A stretch of 64,000 nt of DNA, from the NCBI RefSeq assembly GCF_023073415.1, contig NZ_JADPJL010000065.1, forward strand, positions 434,001 through 498,000, read 5' to 3'. Of this stretch, positions 29,421-38,146 are shown in pieces. A program made the translations under genes and the position numbers. Positions within the stretch are counted from its first letter, which is position 1. The number at the start of each line of letters is the position of its first letter. The stretch is from Bradyrhizobium sp. 190. Lineage in GTDB: Bacteria > Pseudomonadota > Alphaproteobacteria > Rhizobiales > Xanthobacteraceae. The notes beneath the pieces are model-generated. The model had not been told where the DNA came from and did not search any database. It saw only the letters and a list, made by a program, of their open reading frames with translations.

Positions 29421-30197
29421 TCACTCCTCCATCGCCGCTTCCACAAACCCCGCCGGGTCCTGGCAAAATTCCCGCATGACCTTGTAGTGATCGGTCTCCT
29501 TCACCGTCACTGGCTCCAGCCCGTACTTCGTCAGCCGCAACAGCGTCGCGTTCGGATACGCCATCAGCATCGGCGAGTGCGTGGCCATGATGATCTGGCA
29601 ATGGCCGATATTCTCCATCCGCCGTATCAGCTTCAAAAACTCGATCTGGCGCGCGGGCGACAGCGCGGATTCCGGTTCGTCGAAAATAAAGATGCCCTGT
29701 TTCTGGCAACGCTCCTCGAAGAAACGCAAAAACCCTTCACCGTGAGAATGGGACAGGAAGTCCGGCGGAGGGCCTCCTCCCATTGGATATTTCTGGGCCA
29801 TCTCGTCTAAGTATCGGGCAACCGAGAAAAAGCTTTCGGCACGGAAAAACCAGCCATTGGTGATTTTGGGTAGCCAGCTCGCCCGCAACGCGCTGGACAA
29901 TCGGCCTCCCATTTTTTCCAACGCCCATGAGTGGTCGACCGTCATGTACCCCTTGCCGCCGCCGGCTTCGTCATAGCCGGCGAGCACGGCGATGCCCTCG
30001 AGCAAGGTGGATTTGCCGGTGCCATTCTCGCCGACGATGATCGTGATCGCCCGGTCGAAACTCAGCTCGAAATCATCGCGCAGCAAGGGCAAGCAGAACG
30101 GATAGGCCTCGCGGTTGGTGATCCGCGATGGCTCGAGCCAGATGCGCTTGAGATATGGCGCCGGCAGGTTGATTGGGCGATTTCGTTTGGAAGCCAT
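29421..30197 (-). CDS. COG3910-type ABC/AAA ATPase
   Basis: A 258-residue soluble ATPase. The N-terminal segment (YLKRIWLEPSRITNREAYPFCLPLLRD) precedes Walker A GENGTGKST at 56-64; Walker B IFIFDEPESALSPA lies near 180, followed by IMATHSPMLMA. This SMC/RecF-like small ATPase group is widespread and uncharacterised; the short length leaves only a brief lid region with no coiled coil. It is divergent from a 107-residue hypothetical with 80 bp between. ATG 30197 begins MASKRNRPINLP. Confidence 0.82.
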   Translation of the reverse strand: MASKRNRPINLPAPYLKRIWLEPSRITNREAYPFCLPLLRDDFELSFDRAITIIVGENGTGKSTLLEGIAVLAGYDEAGGGKGYMTVDHSWALEKMGGRLSSALRASWLPKITNGWFFRAESFFSVARYLDEMAQKYPMGGGPPPDFLSHSHGEGFLRFFEERCQKQGIFIFDEPESALSPARQIEFLKLIRRMENIGHCQIIMATHSPMLMAYPNATLLRLTKYGLEPVTVKETDHYKVMREFCQDPAGFVEAAMEE

Positions 30198-30277
30198 TGG
30201 CTCGGATCCCGGGGAAACAAAGTGGTTCGACACGGTTATACAGGGAAAGTCGTACAATCCTAGATGGCACGCCCGCC

Positions 30278-30601
30278 ATGCAAAGCGCCACCTACACCCT
30301 CTTCCGCAACGCCATCCTCGGCGAGCAGCAGATCGTCTGCCGCTACGACGGCCGCCTCCGCGAACTATGTCCGCACATCATCGGGACCAACAAGCGTGGC
30401 GACGAAGTCGTTCTGGCCTGGCAGTTCGGCGGCGAGAGCTCAGGGCCGCTGCCGCAGTGGCGGTGCCTGAAGCTGGCCAACGTCAGCAATGCCTGTGCGC
30501 GCCAAGGCCGTTGGCATGAGGGCGGGTCGCATCGCACGACGCAGACCTGCGTCAGCGATATCGATCTCGATATCAACGTTCACGTCCGCAAGCGGCGTTG
30601 A
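30278..30601 (+). CDS. Hypothetical 107-residue protein, WYL-like core
   Basis: It begins MQSATYTLFRNAILGEQQIVCRYDG and continues ELCPHIIGTNKRGDEVVLAWQFGG. The pattern of a small beta-rich domain (REXCPHIIGxxxxGxEVVLAWQ) is similar to WYL-type sensory cores, but without a helix-turn-helix. Its last third has CxxxxxxxCARQGRWH and a C-terminal VHVRKRR. I do not recognise a named family. It is divergent from the COG3910-type ATPase and may share its promoter region. ATG 30278 is the first start consistent with the domain. Confidence 0.65.
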   Translation: MQSATYTLFRNAILGEQQIVCRYDGRLRELCPHIIGTNKRGDEVVLAWQFGGESSGPLPQWRCLKLANVSNACARQGRWHEGGSHRTTQTCVSDIDLDINVHVRKRR

Positions 30602-30755
30602 AGCGACGCTGCGCAGGAGGGCTAGACCGTTTGGACCGCCAAATGCCGTCTGGGGCGCTGCGCCAAGCCGTAAAGCCATTGCGCAGGGGAGGCCGGAGTG
30701 TTTTCGCTGAACCTGTATGCTCGTGTGCGTTTTTGTTTGCGCTGCGCCCTCTATT

Positions 30756-30828
30756 CATTGCGAGCGAAGCGAAGCAATCCATGCGCCGCCGCAAAGAAAG
30801 AGTGGATTGCTTCGCTTCGCTCGCAATG
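30756..30828. repeat. Dispersed palindromic repeat, family D, perfect 26-bp arms
   Basis: The arm at 30756-30781 (starting CATTGCGAGCGAAGCGAAGC) is perfectly complementary to 30803-30828, with a 21-nt loop. It is the most exact of the palindromes in the window. Confidence 0.85.
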
Positions 30829-31202
30829 ACGTGGAGAGGCCGCCGCGCATACTAAACACCCGCACACGCGCGCGTAACGACCTCAATCGCACGAACACAG
30901 TCACAGCTCTCTCGCAGATCGAGAACACATCACGCGCCACACGCCGCCGCACTGCTGTCGAAATAGCAACCTGCCCGCGCCAATGCGCGGACGCGCTTCG
31001 GTCCAATTTTCGCCGGCATACGCAACGTATGGTTAACCCGCAAGCGAACGTTCTCACATCCGCGCAAACGTCGCTTGCAGACGGCTCTTCGGGGGCGCGT
31101 TCGCGCCCGCTTTCACAAACGATACGTCACCATGCCGGTGCGATCGGTTCGCTATCGAGCCCGCAGGGGGTTATACGAATGTTCAACTTTAGGGGACAAG
31201 AA
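30829..31202. other. Long 5' region of the third porin, with two hairpins
   Basis: No gene is seen. Two RNA-like stems stand out. GCAAGCGAACGTT (31040-31052) pairs with AACGTCGCTTGC (31067-31078) with one bulge. GGGCGCG (31093-31099) pairs with CGCGCCC (31102-31108) and is followed by GCTTT. They could belong to the porin leader or a small RNA. AGGGGA lies 6 nt before the porin start at 31203. Confidence 0.3.
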
Positions 31203-31865
31203 ATGAAACAACTACTTCTAGCTGGTGTGGCCCTCTCGGTCGCGACCGCGGCCTCGGCCGCCGACATGCGGGCGCGGCCCTATTCCAAAGCGCCCCCGGC
31301 GGCTGTGGTTGCGGCGTATAACTGGTCCGGCTTCTATATCGGCGCGATGGGCGGCTATGGCTGGGACAGCGGGGATGCCAGCGGCGGCTTCGGCGGCGGC
31401 ACTATCGGCTACAACTGGCAATTCCCAGGCAGTCAGTTCGTTTTCGGTCTCGAAGTCGACGCCGCCGGCGCCAGCATCAAGGACAGCCTCACCCTAGACG
31501 ACGGCTTCGGCATCGTGGCCACGGAGGAGCTCAAGATCAACTCGTTCGGCAGCGTGACCGGCCGCGCGGGCTTCGCATTGGATGCGGCCCTCATCTACGC
31601 CAAGGGCGGTTATGCGTGGGCCAACAGAAAGGACTCCGTTTCAGTGCCAGCGTTCGGCGTGTCGATTTCGGATAGCCAGTCTCACACTGGATACACCATC
31701 GGCGGCGGCCTCGAATATTTGTTCACGCCGAACTGGTCGGCCAAGGGCGAATACATGTACACCAGCCTCGGCGGCAAGACCTACAATCTGGGCGGCGAGC
31801 TGTTTGACTCCGGCACCATCGACTTCCACACCATCAAGGTCGGGGTGAACTATCACTTCAGGTAA
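31203..31865 (+). CDS. Omp31-type outer-membrane beta-barrel protein (copy 3)
   Basis: A 220-residue porin-like protein, 30 residues shorter than copies 1 and 2. Signal peptide KQLLLAGVALSVATAASA; mature start ADMRARPYSKAPPAAVVAAYNWSGFYIG. Barrel motifs are GGYGWDSGD, GGTIGYNWQFPGSQFVFGLEVD, ALIYAKGGYAW, YTIGGGLEYLFTPNWSAKGEY and a C-terminal IKVGVNYHFR strand. It is more diverged from the tandem pair, so an older paralogue. It has a long upstream region with two hairpins and a family B repeat just after its stop. Confidence 0.92.
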   Translation: MKQLLLAGVALSVATAASAADMRARPYSKAPPAAVVAAYNWSGFYIGAMGGYGWDSGDASGGFGGGTIGYNWQFPGSQFVFGLEVDAAGASIKDSLTLDDGFGIVATEELKINSFGSVTGRAGFALDAALIYAKGGYAWANRKDSVSVPAFGVSISDSQSHTGYTIGGGLEYLFTPNWSAKGEYMYTSLGGKTYNLGGELFDSGTIDFHTIKVGVNYHFR

Positions 31866-31875
31866 GTCGAGAACT

Positions 31876-31909
31876 GTAGGGTGGGCAAAGCGTAGCGTGC
31901 CCACCCTAC
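31876..31909. repeat. Dispersed palindromic repeat, family B (minimal form)
   Basis: GTAGGGTGGGCAAAGCG and CGTGCCCACCCTAC face each other with only a TAG centre, so only the outer arms of the family B element remain. It separates the porin gene from the converging PPC-protein gene. Confidence 0.75.
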
Positions 31910-31926
31910 GGGCCCTCACTCTGGGC

Positions 31927-32784
31927 TCACACAACCTCGAGCACCAGCTCCATCGTCATCAGCACCGGATTGTCGCCGCGCATCAGCCGGCCTTCGGCGA
32001 TGCCGCCGAGATAATCGACCAGCGCGACGTCGAGCTCCGCCTGCAGCGTGCCATCAGCGCTGGATGCGACGGTGCCGGCCTTGATCGCGAGTTCGGTCGC
32101 AAACGGCACGACACTCCGCCCATCGGTGAAATGCGCGCCAATGGTGGAACCGACGCCGCCGTGAATCCGCGCGCGCAGGATTCCGTGCTGCCGGCAGAAG
32201 GTCTCCAGCGCCGCGGCAAAATCCTGATTCGGTCGTAGCCGCAGCGCGAAGGCGCGGCGCTCGGCCTTCACATCCGTGCCAGCGCGCGCGACGGGACCGA
32301 ACAACTTGAAATTGGTCTCGGCATCGGGCTCGGCCACAAACATCGCGCCGTCGATGCCGAACGCTTCTACCGCGAACGATTCGGCGACGATGCTCTCCTC
32401 GGGCAGAATGTGGCCGCCGTGCAGATGTCCGTCGGCCTCAGTCCACAGCCCATGGCAATGGAAGAACGGTGCACCATCGCGCTCGCCGAGCGTCATCGCG
32501 CCGAGCTTGAGCCGCGTAATGCCGGAGGGCCGAAAGGTGTCGCTGTAGAACGCCGCATTGGCGCCGGTCTTCGACAGCGCCGGCATCACATAGGCGAACG
32601 GCCCAAGCGCCCCTCCCCGCATGCTCAACACGCCACCTGAGAATCCAGCTTCCGCAAAGCCGCGGCGCGCGGCCTCCAGCAGCGGCAGGCCGGCGGCAAG
32701 CGTGAATGAAAACGCCCGGCCCCGCGCCTCGACCCATTGGATGCGTTCGGGCACCGCCGCGCCGGGCTGGTCAATGCTGCGCAT
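31927..32784 (-). CDS. PPC/DUF296-domain protein (duplicated domain)
   Basis: A 285-residue protein with two PPC/DUF296-like segments. The first (about 20-140) contains FTLAAGLPLLEAARRGFAEAGF, GGVLSMRGG and the metal-binding-like HCHGLWTEADGHLHGGHILPE. The second (about 165-280) contains FALRLRPNQDFAAALETFC, the GGVGST loop and MRGDNPVLMTMELVLE. PPC domains are found in plant AT-hook proteins and as bacterial single-domain proteins of unknown role. It starts 3 bp after the acyl-CoA synthetase stop, so it belongs to that operon and may handle its product (inference). Confidence 0.8.
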   Translation of the reverse strand: MRSIDQPGAAVPERIQWVEARGRAFSFTLAAGLPLLEAARRGFAEAGFSGGVLSMRGGALGPFAYVMPALSKTGANAAFYSDTFRPSGITRLKLGAMTLGERDGAPFFHCHGLWTEADGHLHGGHILPEESIVAESFAVEAFGIDGAMFVAEPDAETNFKLFGPVARAGTDVKAERRAFALRLRPNQDFAAALETFCRQHGILRARIHGGVGSTIGAHFTDGRSVVPFATELAIKAGTVASSADGTLQAELDVALVDYLGGIAEGRLMRGDNPVLMTMELVLEVV

Positions 32785-32787
32785 CCC

Positions 32788-34428
32788 TCAGGTACCCGTC
32801 GACTTCGCAACGAGCTCAAGCAACCCTCGCGCCTCGAGTTCATCGCGGACCAGCCGCTTCGGAATCTTGCCGTAGCCGGATTTCGGCAGCGCCTCCCAGA
32901 AGAAGAAGCGCTTCGGCATCTTGTAGCGCGGCACCTTCGGCGCCAGGAACGCGGCCAGCTCCGCCTCGCCCACCGCGGCCGCGCCTTCGCGTGCGACGCA
33001 GACGGCAACGCCGACCTCGCCCCAGAACGGGTCGGGCACACCGAGAACGGCGACCTCGCCGATCGCCGGGTGCGTGAGAATCTTCTCCTCGACCTCACGC
33101 GGATAGATGTTGGAGCCGCCGGAGATGTACATGTCCGAGGCGCGGCCGGTGATATAAACGAATCCCTCCTCGTCCATGTGGCCGAGATCGCCGGTACGAA
33201 ACCAGCCGTCGCGAAACGCCTTCGCGTTGGCCTCGGGGTTGTCGTAGTAGCCGGCGAACACGGCGGGACCAACCACGCAGATCTCGCCGGTCTCGAAGGG
33301 CTTGAGCTCGCGCCCGTCGTCGCCCTGGATCGAGACCTGCATGCCCGTGCGCTCGAAGCCGCAGGTGCCGATGCGAGCCTGCGGGCCGTCCTCAGGGTCG
33401 TGCAGGCTGGCCGGCATCACCGTGATGTTGCCGGTAACCTCGCCGAGACCGAAATACTGCACCAGCACCGGGCCGAGCTTGGCGAGCGCCGCCTTCTGGT
33501 CCTCGCGATACATAGGTGCACCGGCATAGATCACGAAGCGCAGCGAGGAGTGATCGAATTTATCGACTGCGGGATGCTCGACCATCATCTTCAAAATGGT
33601 CGGCACCGTAAAAATGTTGCTGACGCGGTGCGCCTCGATCAACCGGAACGCTTCGGTGATATCGAATTTCTCCGAGGGCAGCAGGATGGTCGGCACGCCG
33701 CGCGCGGCCTGCACGAGCTGGTGCACGCCGGCGCCGTGCGACAACGGCGCGACCACCAGCGAGGCATCGGTCTCCGTCGTGCCCGGCATCAGGTCGGCGA
33801 GATGATTGGTGACGACGAAGGCCATCTGGCCATGGGTGAGGACCGCCGCCTTGGAGCGGCCGGTGGTGCCCGAGGTGAAGAAGAACCAGCAGGGATCGTC
33901 GTAGTCGACCGCCGCATTCTCGACCCTGGCGCCGGCCTGCGACGCGATCGCCTCGCTCACCGCCCGCTCGCCAAACGTCCCCTCGCCGATCCGCCAGATG
34001 AATTCCAGCGCCGGATTGGCGGCCGCCGTGGCGTGATCCGGAAAATCGCCATGGCACAAGAAAGCCTTCGCGCCGGAGGCGGTGGCGAGATAGGCGACCT
34101 CGTCCGGCATCAGGCGAAAATTGGTCGGCACCCAGACCGCGCCAAGACGAAAGGCCGCGAACATCGACCAGAACATCTCGTCGCAATTCTTGGAATGGAC
34201 CAGGATGCGGTCGCCCTTGACGACGCCCCGCGCGGCGAGGCCCGCCGCCAGCGCGGAGACGTGACCATCGATCTCGCGCCAGGTCCAGGATTTGTCGCCC
34301 CAGATAAAGCCGATGCGGTCGCCATGGCGGCGGGCATTCTGGGTCAGCATATGCGCCAGATTCATCACCCGGCGCGACATCCGCGCCAGGCCGCCGCGCG
34401 GGGTGGGATTAGTCACGGTTTCAGTCAC
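32788..34428 (-). CDS. AMP-forming acyl/aryl-CoA synthetase
   Basis: A 546-residue ANL-superfamily enzyme that activates a carboxylate as acyl-AMP and transfers it to CoA. Motifs are FFTSGTTGRSKAAVLTH (P-loop, near 210), the QYFGLGEVTG motif near 345, GWFRTGDLGHMDEEGF near 430, ISGGSNIYPREVEE near 462 and the catalytic Lys in KSGYGKIPKR near 525. The N-terminal half resembles feruloyl- or long-chain-acid ligases; the substrate is uncertain. It is first in a two-gene operon with the PPC-domain protein. Confidence 0.9.
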   Translation of the reverse strand: MTETVTNPTPRGGLARMSRRVMNLAHMLTQNARRHGDRIGFIWGDKSWTWREIDGHVSALAAGLAARGVVKGDRILVHSKNCDEMFWSMFAAFRLGAVWVPTNFRLMPDEVAYLATASGAKAFLCHGDFPDHATAAANPALEFIWRIGEGTFGERAVSEAIASQAGARVENAAVDYDDPCWFFFTSGTTGRSKAAVLTHGQMAFVVTNHLADLMPGTTETDASLVVAPLSHGAGVHQLVQAARGVPTILLPSEKFDITEAFRLIEAHRVSNIFTVPTILKMMVEHPAVDKFDHSSLRFVIYAGAPMYREDQKAALAKLGPVLVQYFGLGEVTGNITVMPASLHDPEDGPQARIGTCGFERTGMQVSIQGDDGRELKPFETGEICVVGPAVFAGYYDNPEANAKAFRDGWFRTGDLGHMDEEGFVYITGRASDMYISGGSNIYPREVEEKILTHPAIGEVAVLGVPDPFWGEVGVAVCVAREGAAAVGEAELAAFLAPKVPRYKMPKRFFFWEALPKSGYGKIPKRLVRDELEARGLLELVAKSTGT

Positions 34429-34527
34429 AGGGAATCAACCATCACGCTTCGAAAAACAGACATGGAACACCTCATGGCAACGATAGCAGAAAGCCCGGCA
34501 CCTGCTCAAATCCGCCGCGGGCCGACG

Positions 34528-34656
34528 TCACCGTACGCCCGTCCCCTTGCAACGCTGGCACTTGACGACCCTGTCACCCTTCTTCAGCAAGCCCTTGCCC
34601 TCGCAATTCTTGCATTTCTGCTTCTTCTTGATGTTGGGGCCTTTTTCATTGGCCAT
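34528..34656 (-). CDS. 42-residue DnaJ-type zinc-ribbon protein
   Basis: The frame reads MANEKGPNIKKKQKCKNCEG, then KGLLKKGDRVVKCQRCKGTGVR and a stop. It contains two CxxCxGxG knuckles (CKNCEGKG and CQRCKGTG), the zinc-binding repeats of the DnaJ central domain, and is strongly basic. One pair of knuckles can hold a single Zn ion. No J-domain is present. It lies 99 bp upstream of the acyl-CoA synthetase gene on the same strand. It may bind nucleic acid or unfolded protein (inference). Confidence 0.7.
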   Translation of the reverse strand: MANEKGPNIKKKQKCKNCEGKGLLKKGDRVVKCQRCKGTGVR

Positions 34657-34742
34657 GATAATCCCCGGCAAGTGTTGCACGCATCACCATAGCCAACTCC
34701 GCACTCCCGTCCATAAGCCCGCAAACGGTTTAAGGGATCACC

Positions 34743-35258
34743 ATGGTTACCCGTCGAAAGCTGATATTGTCAGGCACAGCCGCCGTGCTGGCCGTTACCT
34801 TGCCGCACCCTGCGTTTGCGGCCGACGACCCCGCCGGCATCCTCACCGCGATCTACACCCGCGTGGCCAAGGGCAAGGGCGGGGGCGCGTTTGTGATCCA
34901 GACCAAGGCCGCGAAGGCAAAGTATCTGTCGAAATCGCTGATTGGGCTTTGGGCCAAGGCGGATGCCCGCACGCGAAAGGGCGATGGCGGGCCGGTCGGT
35001 TTCGATCCCGTCACCAACTCGCAGGACCCGGACGTGAAATCATTCAAGGTGGCTGCAGAGAAGCAGGAGGCCGACAAGGCCGTCATCGCCGTCACGATCG
35101 ACAGCCACCAGCGGCTGCGGCCGAAGGTAGCCGACCAGACCATTCGCTATGATTTCGTCCGTGAGCCCGGCGGATGGAAGATCGATGAGATCAAAGGTGC
35201 CGTGGACGGCGAAGCGTGGTCGCTCCGCGCAATAATCACCGACTTTCTAAAATACTAG
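34743..35258 (+). CDS. Exported DUF3828-like protein
   Basis: A 171-residue periplasmic protein with a leader RRKLILSGTAAVLAVTLPHPAFA, whose RRK plus hydrophobic core could be Tat or Sec. The mature domain starts DDPAGILTAIYTRVAKGKG, has SKSLIGLWAKADA, then GFDPVTNSQDPDVKSFKVAAEK, and ends IRYDFVREPGGWKIDEIKGA. The final strand pattern W-K-I-D-E-I is that of DUF3828/NTF2-like exported domains. No enzyme function is suggested. It is monocistronic, with a hairpin after the stop and a converging gene. Confidence 0.78.
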   Translation: MVTRRKLILSGTAAVLAVTLPHPAFAADDPAGILTAIYTRVAKGKGGGAFVIQTKAAKAKYLSKSLIGLWAKADARTRKGDGGPVGFDPVTNSQDPDVKSFKVAAEKQEADKAVIAVTIDSHQRLRPKVADQTIRYDFVREPGGWKIDEIKGAVDGEAWSLRAIITDFLKY

Positions 35259-35272
35259 AACCTTGAACGGTT

Positions 35273-35300
35273 GCCTGCCGATCCTGCAGGACCGGCAGGC
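35273..35300. terminator. Hairpin between converging DUF3828-like and SPW genes
   Basis: GCCTGCCG (35273-35280) and CGGCAGGC (35293-35300) pair, and TCC/GGA extends the stem across one mismatch to a TGCA tip. No T-run on either side; likely a bidirectional terminator or an RNA end-stabiliser. Confidence 0.45.
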
Positions 35301-35312
35301 CATCATCGTAAA

Positions 35313-35714
35313 TTACTGCGGATGGTTGGCCAGTTCCTGGTCGCTCAACCGCCAGTCCTGCCAGAGCTGAAGCGCGCCTAGCAGGACGACGATTGCACCG
35401 AGAGCAACATGCCAGGCCCGAAGCACGTCGTCACCGGCATAGCCAAGGACGAATGGTGAGGCCATCAGCCAGAGGCCGAGCGCGATCTCGCCCACCTCCT
35501 CCCAGCGCTGCAGTGCGACATATTCGAGCTGGGCCAAGCCGAAGACCAGCATACCCACCACGAACGTATTGAGGATCATGGTGCTGCGTTCGGCGTCCAT
35601 CACATCGTGGCTGGAGAAAGGAAACCACGGCGATATCACGATCAGCACGCCAAGCAGCATGCCGAACCAGTCTTCCCACGTGCGATGTTTGTTGAAGAAA
35701 CCAAAGCCCGACAT
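35313..35714 (-). CDS. SPW-repeat membrane protein
   Basis: A 133-residue membrane protein with four helices. Two tandem SPW-type units are visible: EDWFGMLLGVLIVISPWFPF near 15-34 and EVGEIALGLWLMASPFVLGY near 80-99. Each places S-P-W/F at the end of a helix, as in SPW-repeat proteins. The C-terminal stretch (GAIVVLLGALQLWQDWRLS) is the last span. ATG 35714 follows GGGGAGG at 6 nt. Function is unknown; related proteins are often stress-regulated. Confidence 0.88.
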   Translation of the reverse strand: MSGFGFFNKHRTWEDWFGMLLGVLIVISPWFPFSSHDVMDAERSTMILNTFVVGMLVFGLAQLEYVALQRWEEVGEIALGLWLMASPFVLGYAGDDVLRAWHVALGAIVVLLGALQLWQDWRLSDQELANHPQ

Positions 35715-36124
35715 AGTAAACCTCCCCTTGAAAAGAGGCATACGTCGGCGGCCGCGATCACAGCATTTCCGATATCGAACCCAGACCCGGCCGCTTCGGC
35801 GGCGTATGTCATCCGAAAGACGTAGGAACCCCATAACCCCTTGCAAGGCCTCGCCTGCAAAGATCGCGCGAGCGGAAACCGCCTGCGCCCCTGTTGCGCT
35901 GCACCAGCCGTTGCAGACTGATCTCCAGCGCCTTGCGGAAATCGGCAATCGCGCCCGCTCGATCGCCGAGCCGCATCCTGGGCCTGGCCACGGTTGTTCC
36001 AGGAATAGGCGTCGGCCGGATCGTATTGCAGCGCCTTCCCCCTTCGTCGCCCCCCTTCGTCGCCGGTTTGCATCGGTGGGTTCACGTCCCTAAATGAGAC
36101 GGTGAATCATTTGGGAATCGCCGC
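35715..36124. other. 410-bp gap containing TPR-gene remnants
   Basis: Apart from the decayed TPR fragment listed separately (35900-36037), I see no further gene in this stretch. It holds the upstream region of the SPW gene and the short leader of the GNAT gene. Confidence 0.4.
35900..36037 (-). pseudogene. Frameshifted TPR-protein fragment
   Basis: One minus-strand frame reads KALQYDPADAYSWNNRGQA. After a shift near 35985 the next frame reads RMRLGDRAGAIADFRKALEI. Joined, these make a single good tetratricopeptide unit. No start, stop or further repeats remain in frame, so it is the residue of a larger gene. Confidence 0.6.
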
Positions 36125-36394
36125 ATGGCCGTCCGCGACAACAAGGCTCAAAACCGCTTCGAACTCGACGTCGACGGTGCGGTGGCGTTCGCGAATTATC
36201 GCGTCACGCCCGCGGCTGTTATCATCACCCATACGGAGACGCCCCGCGCGCTGCGTGGCCGTGGCATCGCTTCCGAACTGGTCAGGGGCGCGCTCGAACT
36301 GATCCGCGCCGACGGACGCAAGGTCATCGCCGGCTGCGGCTTTGTCGTGGATTATCTACGCAGAAACCCGGAATTTGCCGACCTGATGGGGTGA
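36125..36394 (+). CDS. GNAT-type N-acetyltransferase, YjdJ-like
   Basis: An 89-residue minimal acetyltransferase of the GCN5-related YjdJ/NATD1 group. RFELDVDGAVAFANYRV opens the fold, HTETPRALRGRGIASELVRGAL is the acetyl-CoA pyrophosphate-binding motif (Q/RxxGxG/A), and VIAGCGFVVDYLRRNPEFADL is the family's closing CxFVxxYxxxxP motif. Its substrate is unknown. It is monocistronic, followed by a family A repeat. Confidence 0.93.
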   Translation: MAVRDNKAQNRFELDVDGAVAFANYRVTPAAVIITHTETPRALRGRGIASELVRGALELIRADGRKVIAGCGFVVDYLRRNPEFADLMG

Positions 36395-36398
36395 CACC

Positions 36399-36483
36399 GT
36401 AGCCCGGATGGAGCGAAGCGCAATCCGGGATAAGTCTCTCGCCGCGAGAAGTCCCGGATTTCGCTTCGCTCCATCCGGGCTAC
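36399..36483. repeat. Dispersed palindromic repeat, family A (full element)
   Basis: GTAGCCCGGATGGAGCGAAG and CTTCGCTCCATCCGGGCTAC are perfect 20-bp arms. It lies between the converging GNAT and FAH-family genes. Confidence 0.87.
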
Positions 36484-36490
36484 GTATCCG

Positions 36491-37282
<792 letters not shown>

Positions 37283-37329
37283 TGGCGTCCTCCTTGTTCT
37301 GCGAGTCTTCTTGTCCCGCCAGCATCTAC

Positions 37330-37364
37330 AGCGTTTTCTCCACGAAGTGGATACCGTTTGCGCG
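37330..37364. repeat. Fragment of dispersed repeat family F
   Basis: AGCGTTTTCTCCACGAAGTG and the following ATACCGTTTGCGCG match, in shortened form, the pattern of a reversed element at 41475-41551 (GCGTTTTC, then CACGCGAACCGG). Confidence 0.5.
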
Positions 37365-37385
37365 TTGTTGCATTGCAATTGCACC

Positions 37386-37420
37386 AAAAAAGAAGGCCCG
37401 CGTCGCCGCGGGCCTTCTTA
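37386..37420 (-). terminator. Terminator of the DUF3597 gene
   Basis: AGAAGGCCCGCG (37391-37402) and CGCGGGCCTTCT (37407-37418) form a perfect 12-bp stem. Read on the minus strand it is followed by six T (37391-37386), as expected for the leftward DUF3597 transcript. Confidence 0.85.
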
Positions 37421-37456
37421 TGTGTGAACCGGGTTATGTGTGAACCGGGCGAAGCG

Positions 37457-37852
37457 TCAGTGCTTGATATCAGCCGGCAGCTTGCCGCCATTGGCGGCCA
37501 GCTTGGCCATGACCTGCTTGTGCAGCCAGATGTTCATGCTCGCGGAATCGTTGCTGTCGCCGGTGTAGCCGAGCTCCTTCGCGAGATCCTTGCGCGCAGC
37601 GAGGCTGGAATCGATGTCGAGCGCCTTCATCAGGTCGACGATCGAGGTACGCCACGCCAGCTTCTCACCCTTGGCGGTCACCGCCTTGTCCAGGATCGGC
37701 GCAACGTCGACGGTCGCGGCAGCAGGTGCAGCGCCCGCACCAGACGATCCAGCGCCCGCCGCCTCGCCGCCGCCGGCAGCTGCGCCGCCGGCCGGTGCAG
37801 CGTCAGCTTTGGTGCCGAAGATACCGCTCATGATTTTTCCGAAAATACTCAT
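37457..37852 (-). CDS. DUF3597-family protein
   Basis: 131 residues. It begins SIFGKIMSGIFGTKADA, the family's start, then an Ala/Gly-rich flexible linker (about 20-45), and the conserved C-terminal domain VDVAPILDKAVTAKGEKLAW, TSIVDLMKALDIDSSLAARKDLAKELGY, MNIWLHKQVMAKLAANGG. The domain is a small helical bundle of unknown function, LysM-associated in some relatives. It is soluble, with no signal peptide. ATG 37852 is supported by homologous starts; a strong terminator follows. Confidence 0.9.
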   Translation of the reverse strand: MSIFGKIMSGIFGTKADAAPAGGAAAGGGEAAGAGSSGAGAAPAAATVDVAPILDKAVTAKGEKLAWRTSIVDLMKALDIDSSLAARKDLAKELGYTGDSNDSASMNIWLHKQVMAKLAANGGKLPADIKH

Positions 37853-38146
37853 CGTTCGCTCCCAATGACTTGTAGCTGGGTGACTTGAAGATGGTGAGTC
37901 TTTAGCGGCACTGTTTGACCGGCAGCGCCACGCCGGGATCATTCATGAGTTTAACCACCCCGACGTGACTTGCCAATGTAACATTCACCTAAGCGTGAGT
38001 GCGTTTGTTCCTGTTTGGGGGTACGCTGTCAGCTCAGTTCGCGACATGGCCAGTTTCGCGTCTGGCCTGATCGTGATCGTTTTATGAAACGGCGCTTGGC
38101 GTCTTTCGGTTGGCGCACAATGCGACCCACGAGGGAGTCAGCGACC

